Source: Aaosphaeria pasadenensis
Taxonomy: Eukaryota > Ascomycota > Dothideomycetes > Pleosporales
Direction of reading: 5' to 3'
Assembly: GCA_022813625.1 (NCBI GenBank)
Contig: JAKLMB010000016.1
Coordinates: 496,001 to 560,000, forward strand
DNA: 64,000 nt
How positions within the stretch are numbered: the stretch's first letter is position 1; every line of letters begins with the position of its first letter. The notes under the pieces were generated by a model. The model was given only the letters and a program-made list of their open reading frames with translations. It did no database searches and had not been told where the DNA came from. The position numbers were made by a program, and so were the translations under genes. Positions 33,394 to 44,878 of the stretch are shown here, one piece after another.

Positions 33394-36300
33394 TTACCAG
33401 GTCGACGGGTAGGAGGCAGGTGGTTTATGGACCGACTGACTGACTCGCCTCACCATTGACACGCACGTACGCACATACGCGCAGATGGTCTACCCGTCGA
33501 TATTGTAGCAATCGTACGCTGCGATGTCAATGCGTAGGTAGGAGTACTCGAGCAGACGACTCGTGGCTGGCCGGCCCGTGGGATAGGAGAATTGAATAGG
33601 AGGGCCCCCTCTCCGGGGAGATAGGGAGAGGGAGGGGAGGGGACGCTGGGAAGACCTGGGCGGGCGTGCGTGCTTGGACTTTGCAGGGATGTATCAAGTA
33701 CGTGTGTAGGTATGGAGTACAGATCAAAGGAGTCGTTGGAGAATAGATAATGTTGCTACTACTGCGACGAATGGTTTAATATGCTGAAGTTTATGACTCC
33801 GTCAAGCATGGAAAAGGTAATATCTCCATTGCATAATCCCACTTCTCGATCCATCTTCAGATATCACAAAGTCGAAAAGACCGTGTTCTCCTTGAACTAT
33901 CAAGATAACTTTATACTCAACTTATTCCCGTCATTTGTCAGGGAATCGACTTGAGAATTCTTTGGTCAATGACGTGAGGGAATGATACAACGACTTTAAT
34001 GTAAGCATTCCCAGTACTAGACATTGCTATACAAACGGCAGGAAAGAGATTTGATATATCTCAGACACCAATTGGCATGCAAAAGGACAATCGCGATCGC
34101 AATCATACACGAGATACACGCTGCTGAAAACCAAAAAGAATCTAACCTTCAGCGATCGCCAGGCTTCGTTGTGATAACTGTGGGCATACTCAACTATACC
34201 TACCTAGGCGCTCACGGGAGCTTATGCTTCAGATCGATATCTCAAGCGTACTTGATCATACCTTGCGGAGAGGTAGGACATACCTGTGATAGAACTACCT
34301 ATACATGGGATCTTTCGCAGTAATGGTAGTCATGGCCGAATATGTCGAGACCATGCCTCACGGTAGATCTGGGGACGAGGAGGGTTCATAAGGATATTTT
34401 TCGTTGTACAATCGATGATATGCGAGGACCTGTGATGAAGTGATCGGTATGCTAGACTCTTTGTGCCTCGGAATGGACGATGGACGTAGTAGCTTTGGTA
34501 CTCGTTGAGATGGTGAAGTAGCTACAAGGACTGCACCATTTCTTGTTTCTGACTTCGTGATGGAGAGTGCTGGGTTTCCGGTGAGAAGAAGCTTTCCCCA
34601 CGCTAGTAAGAAACCGGAGAATGAGCAGTGGCGGTGAATTGGCTTCGTGATTCCTAGGGCAGTCCCGAAAGAGAGCTCTTGTGTGTGCTCGGGATACGCC
34701 ACATCTTTCTACTATGCAATGAAAAGAGAAATGGGATGGGGGTTCGCTGGTGCGAGAAGTGATGGAGGATTTCTGCTGATATGGAGAGTGGTAAGGTGGA
34801 AGTTGATCGAGAATTTGTGTATAGTGCTATGGGACAGGCACTTATGCCTCAGGAAGCGGTGAGTTGGCGTCAGAGAGCGAACGACACGGCATGAAATCGA
34901 TAGAAGAGTTCTTCTTGCATAGGATAGGATTTGGAAGTTGGTTGGACATGTATGTTCAGTGATTCGCGATGGTTAGAGGGTGTCTCAGTGAACGATCGAC
35001 TGATGTCGGAATATCAATACTGTCATTTCAAGGGTTCTAGAGACATAGCAGAGTGCTAGCCTGCAGTTCCAGATAATTAGGAGTGGCTAGATTATACTAC
35101 ATTATAGTTTTAGCGACGGATTGACTGGCATCAGAGTGGCAACATCACCAATCGCGAAATGCTGGAGACATGACACAGTGCCAGCTAGAAGTAGCTAGAT
35201 AATACAAGGTATTTCAGTTCCAGTATCACCAGTCCTCTCTCATCCAAAGTGAAACGTTCACTCGGGTTTCCAGCTAACGCCACCATTGTGCCCATAATAC
35301 CCTTTCTTACATCACTTGTCACTCACTCCAACAACATAGCACGATCACAGATCAGCAGACCATACGAAACACTCATCGACATTAATAGGATTCGAGTCCA
35401 GCTTCAACAGAGGCCTATCAGCCTATTCTCGTAATAGTACCCAACAACACAACGTCCTAGAGCAGTGGTGAACGACTTTCCATCTACAGCTAACTTACAC
35501 TCGCCATCACTGAATCCAACATCATGTCCCACGCTCTGCCACTACCTCGCCGACTCGACATGTTGGGTTCAATATACCAACGCCCTTACATACCTCCCTC
35601 TATCATGACCATCTATGTATACCAATCTATCCCCTACATATCTATCACCCCGTCCTCACCACTCACCTCAACCACGAACAACAGGCACCGCAAAGAACGC
35701 CAGAAAGAGTGAACTCGACGTATTGAATGAACGAATAAGAAATCTGAGCTTGAAGGGCCGGAGTGGAGGCATGAGGTGGATGATTTAGGTTGGTGCTGTT
35801 GGTTAGTTGGCCAGTCAAGGAACTGGATGTTAGGGTTGGTGTGGTGATAGGATTGGGATGGAAGTAGAGATTTGATGTGTAGGTTGAAGGATGGATGAAG
35901 TGACTGACGAAGTAATGAAGTTGTGAGGCAGGGTTGGTAAATCAATTGACATGTTATTCACCGAATCAACCAACCCTTCACTGAATCAACATGCTTCACG
36001 TCTTCGCGATACAAATTCGATTCCAGTCGCAACTATTCAGTCTCGCAGAGAAGGCGAAAGAAAAATAGGAGTACCTACCTCGAAAACCTGTAGTAGTCCA
36101 TTTCATCCTCATCCGCGCCTTGAAAGCCTACAGACCTAGACCGAATTGGTAACCTTTAACCCTATGCTTCAATTCTCTTAGCCGTCAATCTTCAGACTTT
36201 GGCCTTCAGCAGTCGTCACTGAAATGACAACAGTCGTTACTGCAATGAACGAACGAACAAGGACGCGAACTACGAAGACTACCTCTCCAGAAGATACTCA

Positions 36301-36609
36301 TCCCTATTTCTATTCTCATAATCATGCTCTTTCCCTCATCCACACACTGAAGAATTATCAGTGAATAGACTGAGATTATAGCTATCTACCCATCTACAAT
36401 CCATTGCTTGAAGTTTTCATAACCAAGCAGCCAATCTATCCCAACCAACTTCCACTTCCAAAAATAAAACATAAAGGATAAGGAAAGAATAGAAACAAAA
36501 CTAGAGATTTTAACTATATGCACCTCATTCGCCTATCTACATTCCTAGCCTATCTAATTGCTTATCGCCAATCTGTCTCTCTCCTTCCCTTTCCGCCTAT
36601 CTTTTCAGA

Positions 36610-36732
36610 TGGCAGATAAAAATAAGAAGAGAAAGCAGAGGAATAATAATGGACTGACGTTCGGTTTCAATTCGTTTGGGAAGAGGACCAAGGGGACGAA
36701 GGGGACGAAAAGGAGGTGCCTTCTAATTTAGT
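36610..36732 (+). CDS. candidate 40-residue polybasic peptide ending in a CaaX box
   Basis: A short frame starts MADKNKKRKQRNNNG and ends KGTKGTKRRCLLI. The last four residues, C-L-L-I, fit a CaaX prenylation motif of the geranylgeranyl type, preceded by a polybasic stretch, as at the tail of Ras/Rho GTPases. It is preceded by a pyrimidine tract and TTTTCAG, which could be a splice acceptor. No GTPase domain was found upstream, so this may be a relic last exon, a small membrane peptide, or chance. Confidence 0.25.
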
Positions 36733-39700
36733 TTTCTCCTATGTTATTCTATTTGGAATGCTTTGATCCTGTAACTTCTTTCTGTGTCGTTTAGAGAGAG
36801 ATTTCAGAGAGAGGGGAAGATGACTGTTGAAAAATGTTGTTCAACTGTTTAAACCTCAAAGATTGGATAGTGAAAATGACATAAAGCATAAGATAGAAGA
36901 AGCATGTCTTTGTATCTTTATATTTATATATCTGTAAATCTACATGTCTGTATGCACCTGCAAAGCAAGACAAGACAAAATATGAAAAAATTCGTGCTTG
37001 TCCACTGTCAATTAACCGCAACTACATTTCTTTCCTGACCTCTACCTCCTGTAATTGAATTGACTACCTTTGATCTATCTAGACCTCCTTTCATGGTGTA
37101 AAACAGGGCGCAACGCTAACATATTATATAAAGATGAATACCAATGCAATACAACCCTTTAGTTTTGTCTATTTGATTTGGAATTTATGTGGATCTAAGA
37201 TGTTGGCATCAGGTGACAGGGAATTTATTGATACTATTTAGAAAAGAATAAGGAAGGACAGTAGGTATCTTCCAAGTCTAAGTCTCAGTGTAAGTTGATG
37301 TCACACACCTCGTGCGGTACGAAATACCACACAACACTCCAGAGCACCAAGGGAAAGACATAACTCCCGGCCCAACCTCTCATCGCAATCAAAAGCCACC
37401 TCAACACTCCAACGATCTCACCTTCAACAAATTCTCCCACGAAAACCCAAAAGCCCACAATTCCCACCCGCATCGGCTCCCTACGTCATCACCACACCTC
37501 CCCCTCCCCACACTGCATGCCCACTGCCGATATCCCTCCCTCCCTCCATGCAGGCATCCACTCAGCCACACGGAAAGACGCTACTCATACATTACATGTA
37601 TGCACATAACATGTCAGATACTGACATGTCGCACACGGCCGAAATGTCGACGCTGTGTCTCCTTCGCACGGCAGGGGCTCTAGAACGTCAGAATGTACGC
37701 CGTATGCACGCAGCAAAACGGCAATCTCCCTGAAATGTTGAAAAGGCAATGGGAGATTGATCAAATTTCGAGGATGGGGCGTGTGGCGTTTTGATGCGCG
37801 TTGTGTGGTGGTGCAAAGGCCTAGGTACTCGAACATAGTTGTTCTACTTTCACGTGTCGGGATGGAAATCAGTGTCGATCGGGATTACGATGCATTGCGG
37901 CTTTAGTTAGGCAGCAAGGTAATGGAGATATCATCGAAGGACGTATGTATGGGTCTGTATTACTATGAGGGAGAAGAGGCGTGTAGGGGGAGGATTCGAA
38001 TACATGTTTTCCGGATCTTTGGTCGGAAACGAAATGAACATCATACTTGGTTGAGTACCGAAGGCATGGGTAGTTCAATGGGGCGTGGGCGGCGAAGTTC
38101 AACGGAAAGGTCCTCTATGCAATTCGCATTGTTATCGGTATGTATGCATGCCTGCAGGTGATTGAATTGACGTATGCATTGCAAAAGTATGAGATTCGCG
38201 GAGGTACGCACTTGCACATCATTATCGTCACCCCCCATGATCATCGTCCATCGTCGCAGTTACACAAACAAACCCGCCCTGCGTAAGCGTTGGGCGCAAG
38301 AGGAGAGCGATTGGGGGAAATGGAGGACAAGACAGAAAACGTCCGGAAGCTTTTCGCCATCACATTCCGTGCCTGTCGGTTTGCTTCGCTCTGCGCCACG
38401 CGGAACAGACGTTTCCGTTGTGCAGCAGCAAGCAAGAAGTCATCTGTCGTGTCCAAGACTAAGTTGTGCTGCAGCATGCGCAATGCCTAAGTGCAAGTGC
38501 AAGTACACAACAGCAGCAGTAGCTTAACATAGTTTGTTTCCGAACCTGGCCCTGGGAAAATGTGGAAAAAAAGAAATTGAATAAAATATTGAAAGGCTAC
38601 ACGACAGAAAGCCCAACCCAACCTCAAACCCAATGTACCATTTCTTGCAATAATTCCAGAGAATTGTTGAATACTAATGTGAGGCCCTCGGGGCTTGAAG
38701 CTGCCAGGAGTTCAGGTAACTACTACAATGAGAGCGGTGGGCGCATGTGGATGGTGCTGCTCGCTCGCCATTGGTGCCATTATTTTTCTTTCTTCCTCTT
38801 TTGCACGGCCGCGGCAGACGGCGTACGGACACAAGCTCGAGCAAGCCAGCAGGCAGGCAAGTAATGGCTAGCGAGATGTATGCGGGTTACATGTTCTCGG
38901 ACGGGCTTGTACTGAAGGGGCGGAATGACGCTTTTGTAGGTGTATGACCCCGAGAGACGGGATTCAGAGGTTAGGGGGTCGTTGTCCTTGAGGCGTGGAA
39001 TGCCCAATGGTGATGCGGCAACAAACGAATGTGACTGGTGGGAGGTGATGCTGATGATGATGGCAGTGATGGTGATGGTGATGGAAATGGGTGTTGGGCG
39101 AGTTCCCGCCGCTTTTACGACGGATGAGGCTTGCGCTTTCGATGTAATCCGAAGCTAACGATTCTTGTGCCATGTACGGTATAATACGAGGGGAATGCAT
39201 GTACAGTACATACTGTGTATCGTCCCTAGTGAATGGTGAGTTCAATCCAAACGTACGTCGTGTAGCACCCGTCGACGATGAGATTGATCTACACATTTGA
39301 CAGGTGAAAGCTGTTGCGCGCTCTTTTTCTGCACCTTCTACTCCGTACTTCTCCTTTTTTATCGGGTGCACCGCATGCGAAGGCTGCTGTACATAGGTAC
39401 ACTGCTGTACGGAACACATCCACCGATCCTAACGGTTCGGGAGGTTGCATGAAGGGGCTTGTTCGATCAGCGAACGAGTCAAGCACAAGTCTCGGAGAAC
39501 AAGAGCTGCAGGACGCACGGCACGAACATACCAGGCCAGGGCTGTCTCCCTTCCTCCACCCCCCCTCCCACCTCCCACAAGGCCCGCCGTGAGCGGAGCA
39601 CTAAAAGACGCCTCTCGCGAGCCTTTTTGATCCTTTTGGCACCGTCGAACGACACGACACGACAAGACACGATGGATGCGGACGGGGAATAGGAAGGTCG

Positions 39701-40383
39701 GGAGACCAAACCCAACACGTCCATGTCCCTACCCACCCATCGACGAGGGAGATTGGTGTTTGAAGTCGTACTCCACTCTCGTAGCACGAGCATCGCGAGG
39801 GTCCCTGGGGATAGAAGAAACGATAGATTCGCGATAAGGAAGGACCACTCTTGAACAATGCGATTGATGCGCCGTGTTTCTGGGTGTGTCCAGCCCGCGA
39901 TGGGCATTGTTTTTTCTTCTTCTTTTGGTTGATGCTGCTGTCTGGGTTCATAGCAGTAACCACACATTCACCGGCCACACCATTCTCCTACGAATACAAC
40001 GAATTTCCTTGCTCTTTCGGCCGTTTGGGGTTTCTTGCATCTTGCGACGCCATCTTCATCCACCATCAGCTTTGGCTCGGTCTTGGACGTGGTCCCTGCT
40101 GCCGTCAGTACAGTCGCCGACTGGTCACAAGCCGGATGTCTAACATGTGAGCGTGTCGGCAGCAGCAGCCCATACCTGTTTCAAGGTGCAAGCTGGTACA
40201 TCACCTCAAGTGTAGGTGAGCATGATTGTTACTATTGGCGGCGGCGCAGAGTCATTCGGCACGTGATTCCGCGAGAAGCTCGAAAAGGTGTTCCACCAAT
40301 CCAAACCATCGCTGGCCTGCGCCCCGACGATGTACATGCGTGTGAGGGAGCGAAAGAGAGAGGGTGAGTAAGAGAGAAAGATG

Positions 40384-40397
40384 GTGTGTGTGTGTGT
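40384..40397. repeat. (GT)n microsatellite
   Basis: A 14-nt GT alternation followed after a short break by more GTGTG. Confidence 0.7.
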
Positions 40398-41012
40398 TAG
40401 TGTGTGAATACGGAAAGAAACGAACATCCTCAGACGAAACGGAACCAGCTCCTCCCCCAATAGCGAAACACACCGTATCCAGGAGTAGGAGGTAGCATCG
40501 CCTTCGCCATTCTCGTTCCGACTACATCCTACAGTCTACACACTCCAAGTACACAGTGCACATTCACTATTAGACCATCGCCGGATCGACTGCGGTGGCC
40601 TGTCAACCCAAAAGACACCTGCTTCTTTCTGGTTGTCATGCATTATTCTACACCACGCTCACCCTTTCGGACATTGGCGTCTCGCCTGCCGTTAACACAT
40701 GAAGCCGGCGTGCAATGGACGGTAGCCTGTAGGACCTAAGTATGTGGTATGTATTGATTGTATCATGTCGCATTCGGATTTTGCATATGCATTTCTCTGA
40801 TCTAACCCCACAAAATCCTTCAATAATACCTCTTCCGTTCCCATGATGATGTCCCTAAGTCCGGGGTGGGGGGAAATGGCAGTGGAGTGTACTCGGTGCT
40901 GATCAGTCCTTCGAGCGGATCTTCGTCTTAAGGTACCGCCGCATTTCGCATCTCACTGCCAATAAAACCATCCCCATGGAGTGTGTGTGCGTTGCGTGTG
41001 CGCGCGAGGCAG

Positions 41013-41048
41013 GGCAAGGCAAGGCAAGGCAAAGCAAAGCAAAGCAAG
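41013..41048 (+). repeat. pentanucleotide microsatellite (AAGGC/AAAGC)
   Basis: Four units of the AAGGC type are followed by three units of the AAAGC type; a single-base change has spread through half the array. Confidence 0.85.
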
Positions 41049-41944
41049 TCTATTCAAGACAAGACAAGGCTAACGCGGGAGCCATCGATCCGCCTCCATA
41101 TGGGATGCCAGTACAGACGGAGTACCCTTTTCTCCATCATTCACATCATTCGCATCGTAGAGCTCGCTGCCCAGATACGAGGTCTTACTCATCAGTGATC
41201 AGGAACGGCGTCCCGCAACGCCTCCTGCGCGACATGCACCACACGGACAATTCTTTTCGTTTCCCTACTGGGCCTCTCTTAAGACTCCTACTATTGTGAT
41301 CGTCTCCTCTCCTTGCCTGTGCCTGCTTACTTCATTCCCTTCGATCCGGTCAGCGCGCGATATGCGACCATACAATACTGTACGTTGTAAGGGTTCAAGC
41401 ATGTACATACTACATACGTTGCAGTCGCTTCATGCACTCCAGATCATGAAAGCGAAAAAGAGGCGCTTTCGGATCAACTTACCGACGGTTCGATACGAAT
41501 GAGGTTTGCATACCCCGATCTGAGCTCAAGCGTGAGCCCTGAATGAGGGATGGAGCTTGGTTTCTTGTGGCCAAATGTTCATTCGTTCAGCCTCATGCTC
41601 GAGCTCAAGGAGAGAACACAGGGCGCGTGTGCGCGCGCTCGCTCGATCTAAACTGTACTCGTTCTGCTCCGGGGAAAGACCTTACATAATATCCTCCATG
41701 CTGGACCATAGTACCAAGTTTGTATTCTCGAATAACCTGATGGAAGTCGTACAGAATGGTCTGGAAAACCCCAATCACACCGCCACATTCAATCTCGATG
41801 GTTCATCACATAGTCCTGTCCAATCCCACTCCCGTCCTGTCCATCTCCATCCCAGGCGTAAATGAATGCAAGCAAGCAAGCAAGAGAACAAGCAAAGAAG
41901 AGGATCAAGCAAGCAACAGGAACAAGGCCAAACCCTACCAAACC

Positions 41945-42229
41945 ATGTCATCGTCTGATCACAAGACCTCCCCACGTCGACCCGATCTTCTCGAAGCCTT
42001 GGAGGAAGACAGCCGGTTGTTGTCTACCGCCGACCATTCCCATTCGCTGCTTCGTCCCGGCCGAACAGCAATTAAGCCTAAGATCTACGACGACGAAGAT
42101 GAGGAAAAAAATCACCCGCGGCTCCATGTCCACGACCTAGTCCTTGCCCATCTGCAATCACACTCACAGACACAGCATAGTCAGGCCACGATCCTTGTCG
42201 CCGTGCCCTCCTCACCCACAGTAGAGTAG
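41945..42229 (+). CDS. candidate small protein, 94 residues, unknown
   Basis: An uninterrupted frame begins in a good start context (AACCATGTC) with MSSSDHKTSPRRPDLLEALE, has an acidic patch YDDEDEEKNH in the middle and ends PSSPTVE. Composition is charged and Ser/His-rich, more protein-like than its neighbours, but no family is recognised. It lies in the gene-free block and could be chance or an upstream frame of an unknown transcript. Confidence 0.25.
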   Translation: MSSSDHKTSPRRPDLLEALEEDSRLLSTADHSHSLLRPGRTAIKPKIYDDEDEEKNHPRLHVHDLVLAHLQSHSQTQHSQATILVAVPSSPTVE

Positions 42230-43260
42230 TACCACCCCAGACCAAGACTCAGGACCCGGCCTTCATCAATCAATCTCCAGCTGTACAAGCAAGGCCAGGC
42301 AATCTAAATCTCTCCCACCTGCATCAGCGAGAGAACTGCGGATATGGCTCAATCAACCGCAGATGCGGCTCGACTTGCCTTGCAATAACTCTAATGAACT
42401 CTAAAAAATCCACCTCCATCATCCCACACCCTCCCCTCCGCATTATTGTCACTGCTGGTCCGTCTGCTCGTTTGCATGCATGCAATAACGCTAACCTCGC
42501 CCTTGACGAAGACCAGCCGAACGAGAGGGAGAGAGAGCAGCCTATAGTAGAATTCTCCCGCCATCCAAGCTGCCCCGCAAAAAGCAGCCAGACAGAATCC
42601 GAACGAGACAAGCCTGCTAACCATCCATCAGCGTCTGCTGCAGGCGAAAAAGAGACCTGGGGTAAAAACAGAACCTCAATCAAATTCACCACGCTATCAC
42701 AAACCTGCATGAAGGAGCCGCTTTATGCTCCCCTCATCTTCGACATCCCCACACAAACCACCTCTCGGCGCAAAGGGTCAGCATCATCAATCACTACTTG
42801 TCCAGTTGCAGTAATCCGAACATCATCTCTCGCACATACTTACACACAGACAGCATGGTAGGGCAATCGCGCTACTAAGGAGAAAATAACCAAACTTTAA
42901 CCCTCCTATGCACCACAGACCGATCAAAACTCTTCAGAAGGGTCCTCGGAAAGCCAATTTATCCATCCTGTCCTTCCATCCCGACCCCATGCCGTCTCTA
43001 TCCCCCTCTTTCCCCAGATAATAATATACGAATGGAAGGCTGCACGGAATGCGGTCCCTGAGCCATAGAAGCCAGCCGATCGAATCATGAGTAGTATCAG
43101 CATCGACAGCCACACAAAGCGGAGAGAAAATTCAACCCCCCACACCAAGTTGATATAAATGCATCCGGGGTAAAATAGAAACATCAGACATCAGGACATG
43201 GAGGACATGGAGACGGAAGTTTCCATGTGCAAGTTCATTTCCATCCAGTCCAGTCTGGTC

Positions 43261-43307
43261 CACACACACACGCACGCACACACACAACATCAAGAGAGAG
43301 AGAGAGA
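43261..43307. repeat. compound (AC)n-(AG)n microsatellite
   Basis: An AC-type repeat (43261-43286, with two G interruptions) is followed by an AG repeat (43293-43307) and an A run. Confidence 0.8.
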
Positions 43308-43801
43308 AGAAAAAAACCTCCATGCAGCTTGACTGACCCCCATACAACCCCAGAAAATGTGGAGATGGAGAGAGCACACTTAGATTGCTCCTCCCTCCCC
43401 TAGTGACCATCTACAGTAGTACAACAACCCCATCCCCCTCACCGTTCTAAACGTGATCGATCATGTGCAGCATTTCCATGGAAGCAGATCCCCTTCCATC
43501 CCTTCCCTTCCCGTTCCCCTCACCCAACCTAACCTTAGCACATCTTCCCGCTCTCGTGTACGAGAAGCCGTATATTGCCAGACCCTTACTTCCTTCAAAG
43601 GCGTCCTTACCCGTCCGACCTGCTTTGTCGATCAGGGAAAATTGAACGGGGGACTAGCTAGCTGAGTTGAGGACGGATGATCGGTCGGATAGAACGCAAG
43701 ATGCTTGGTGGGATAGTGGCACTGGGGGGGATGCGATGTGTGCAGATAGGTATGGAACATTCTTCCGCAGCAGTAGTCCTCCAGTCACCTTCGCCGTAAT
43801 T

Positions 43802-43820
43802 CAAGCAAGCAAGCAAGCAA
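43802..43820. repeat. (CAAG)n tetranucleotide repeat
   Basis: More than four tandem CAAG units; similar AGCA units occur at 41,869-41,885 and 45,110-45,125. Confidence 0.85.
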
Positions 43821-44852
43821 ATCATGCAGAGGCAAAGTAAGTGTCCACATACCCGCATACGTGCATCCCGCATACACACCTGTCCTTGTCTTTCCTACCC
43901 CCCCCTCTCTTCTGCTCTTTGCTTTCTACTCTCGAGAGGGAGAGGAGAAGGGGGGACCCTGGAATCCAGGAACGACAGCAGCAGAGCGTCGGAAAAATCT
44001 ATTCGATGAGTGTTTCCCTCCCCCATTCGTCCCGCATGAAACGGAAATCTGCAGGTGTTGGTGCTTCTAGAGGTTTGTATTATGGAGGGGTCACATGTTC
44101 TGCGAAAGACGGGAGGACTCAGAGTATCGCACTTAGCAGTAGCCTAGCAGTAGGAGTAGCATTAACGCGGAATGTTAAGTCAGATCATATCACTTCCTCA
44201 TTCTCATCAACGAACCCGAACCCGAACGCAACTGGTACCGAACTCTCGTACGTAGTGTGGCGGCAAAACAAGTTGTTAGCTAAGCTAAGATGAACGATCT
44301 CGCCTCCGTCTCGCCTCTGCCTCTCGAAATCTTTCGATCATGAGCCGGGCCAAGCAGAACCGAGAGACCTGGACTGGTGGCTAAACCTACGTGTCCGAGG
44401 AGGGACTGGGAGGTTCTGGCTCCGGGTTTGGAGGGAGGGGATGGGGAGGAGGCGAGGAATAATGAACGTAGGTGGATTATTTGTGCGTGAGATGCTCGAT
44501 GGGGGAATTGACTATGTACTTTTCGAATACGGCGGGTATGGGCAGGCATGTACTGGGGAAGAATCTTGTGGAGGGATGGATTGGCTTTCTTTTCCTTTTT
44601 CTTCGGGTGTGCTCCGTATGGAGGTACTTGATATTCTTTCTTCTTTTTTTTGAAGATGCTGGGAAGATAGAAAAGAGCGAGAGCGCGGACATGCTCGCAG
44701 TTAAGATCGAACTTGTTGGTCAGGCTTGAAGTCAAGTGGGAGTGAAGATGGAAAGACATTTGTTTGTTTTTCCTTTGTGTTGCGTGGTACAGACACATAC
44801 ACACATAGATAACTATACGGAGTACGGAGTAGACATCACACATTTTGCGTGC

Positions 44853-44878
44853 GCTGGCTGGCTGGCTGGCTGGCTGGC
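44853..44878. repeat. (GCTG)n tetranucleotide repeat
   Basis: Six tandem GCTG units plus GC in the left half of a line of simple repeats. Confidence 0.9.

Noticed and set aside
35249..35712. Two 61-62 codon frames with start codons near 35.25 and 35.52 kb
   Set aside because: No conserved features, no plausible splice partners, and composition like surrounding non-coding DNA.
39479..39967. A 162-codon minus-strand frame and several overlapping ones
   Set aside because: All phases are open in this GC-rich stretch; no family features or splice pattern.
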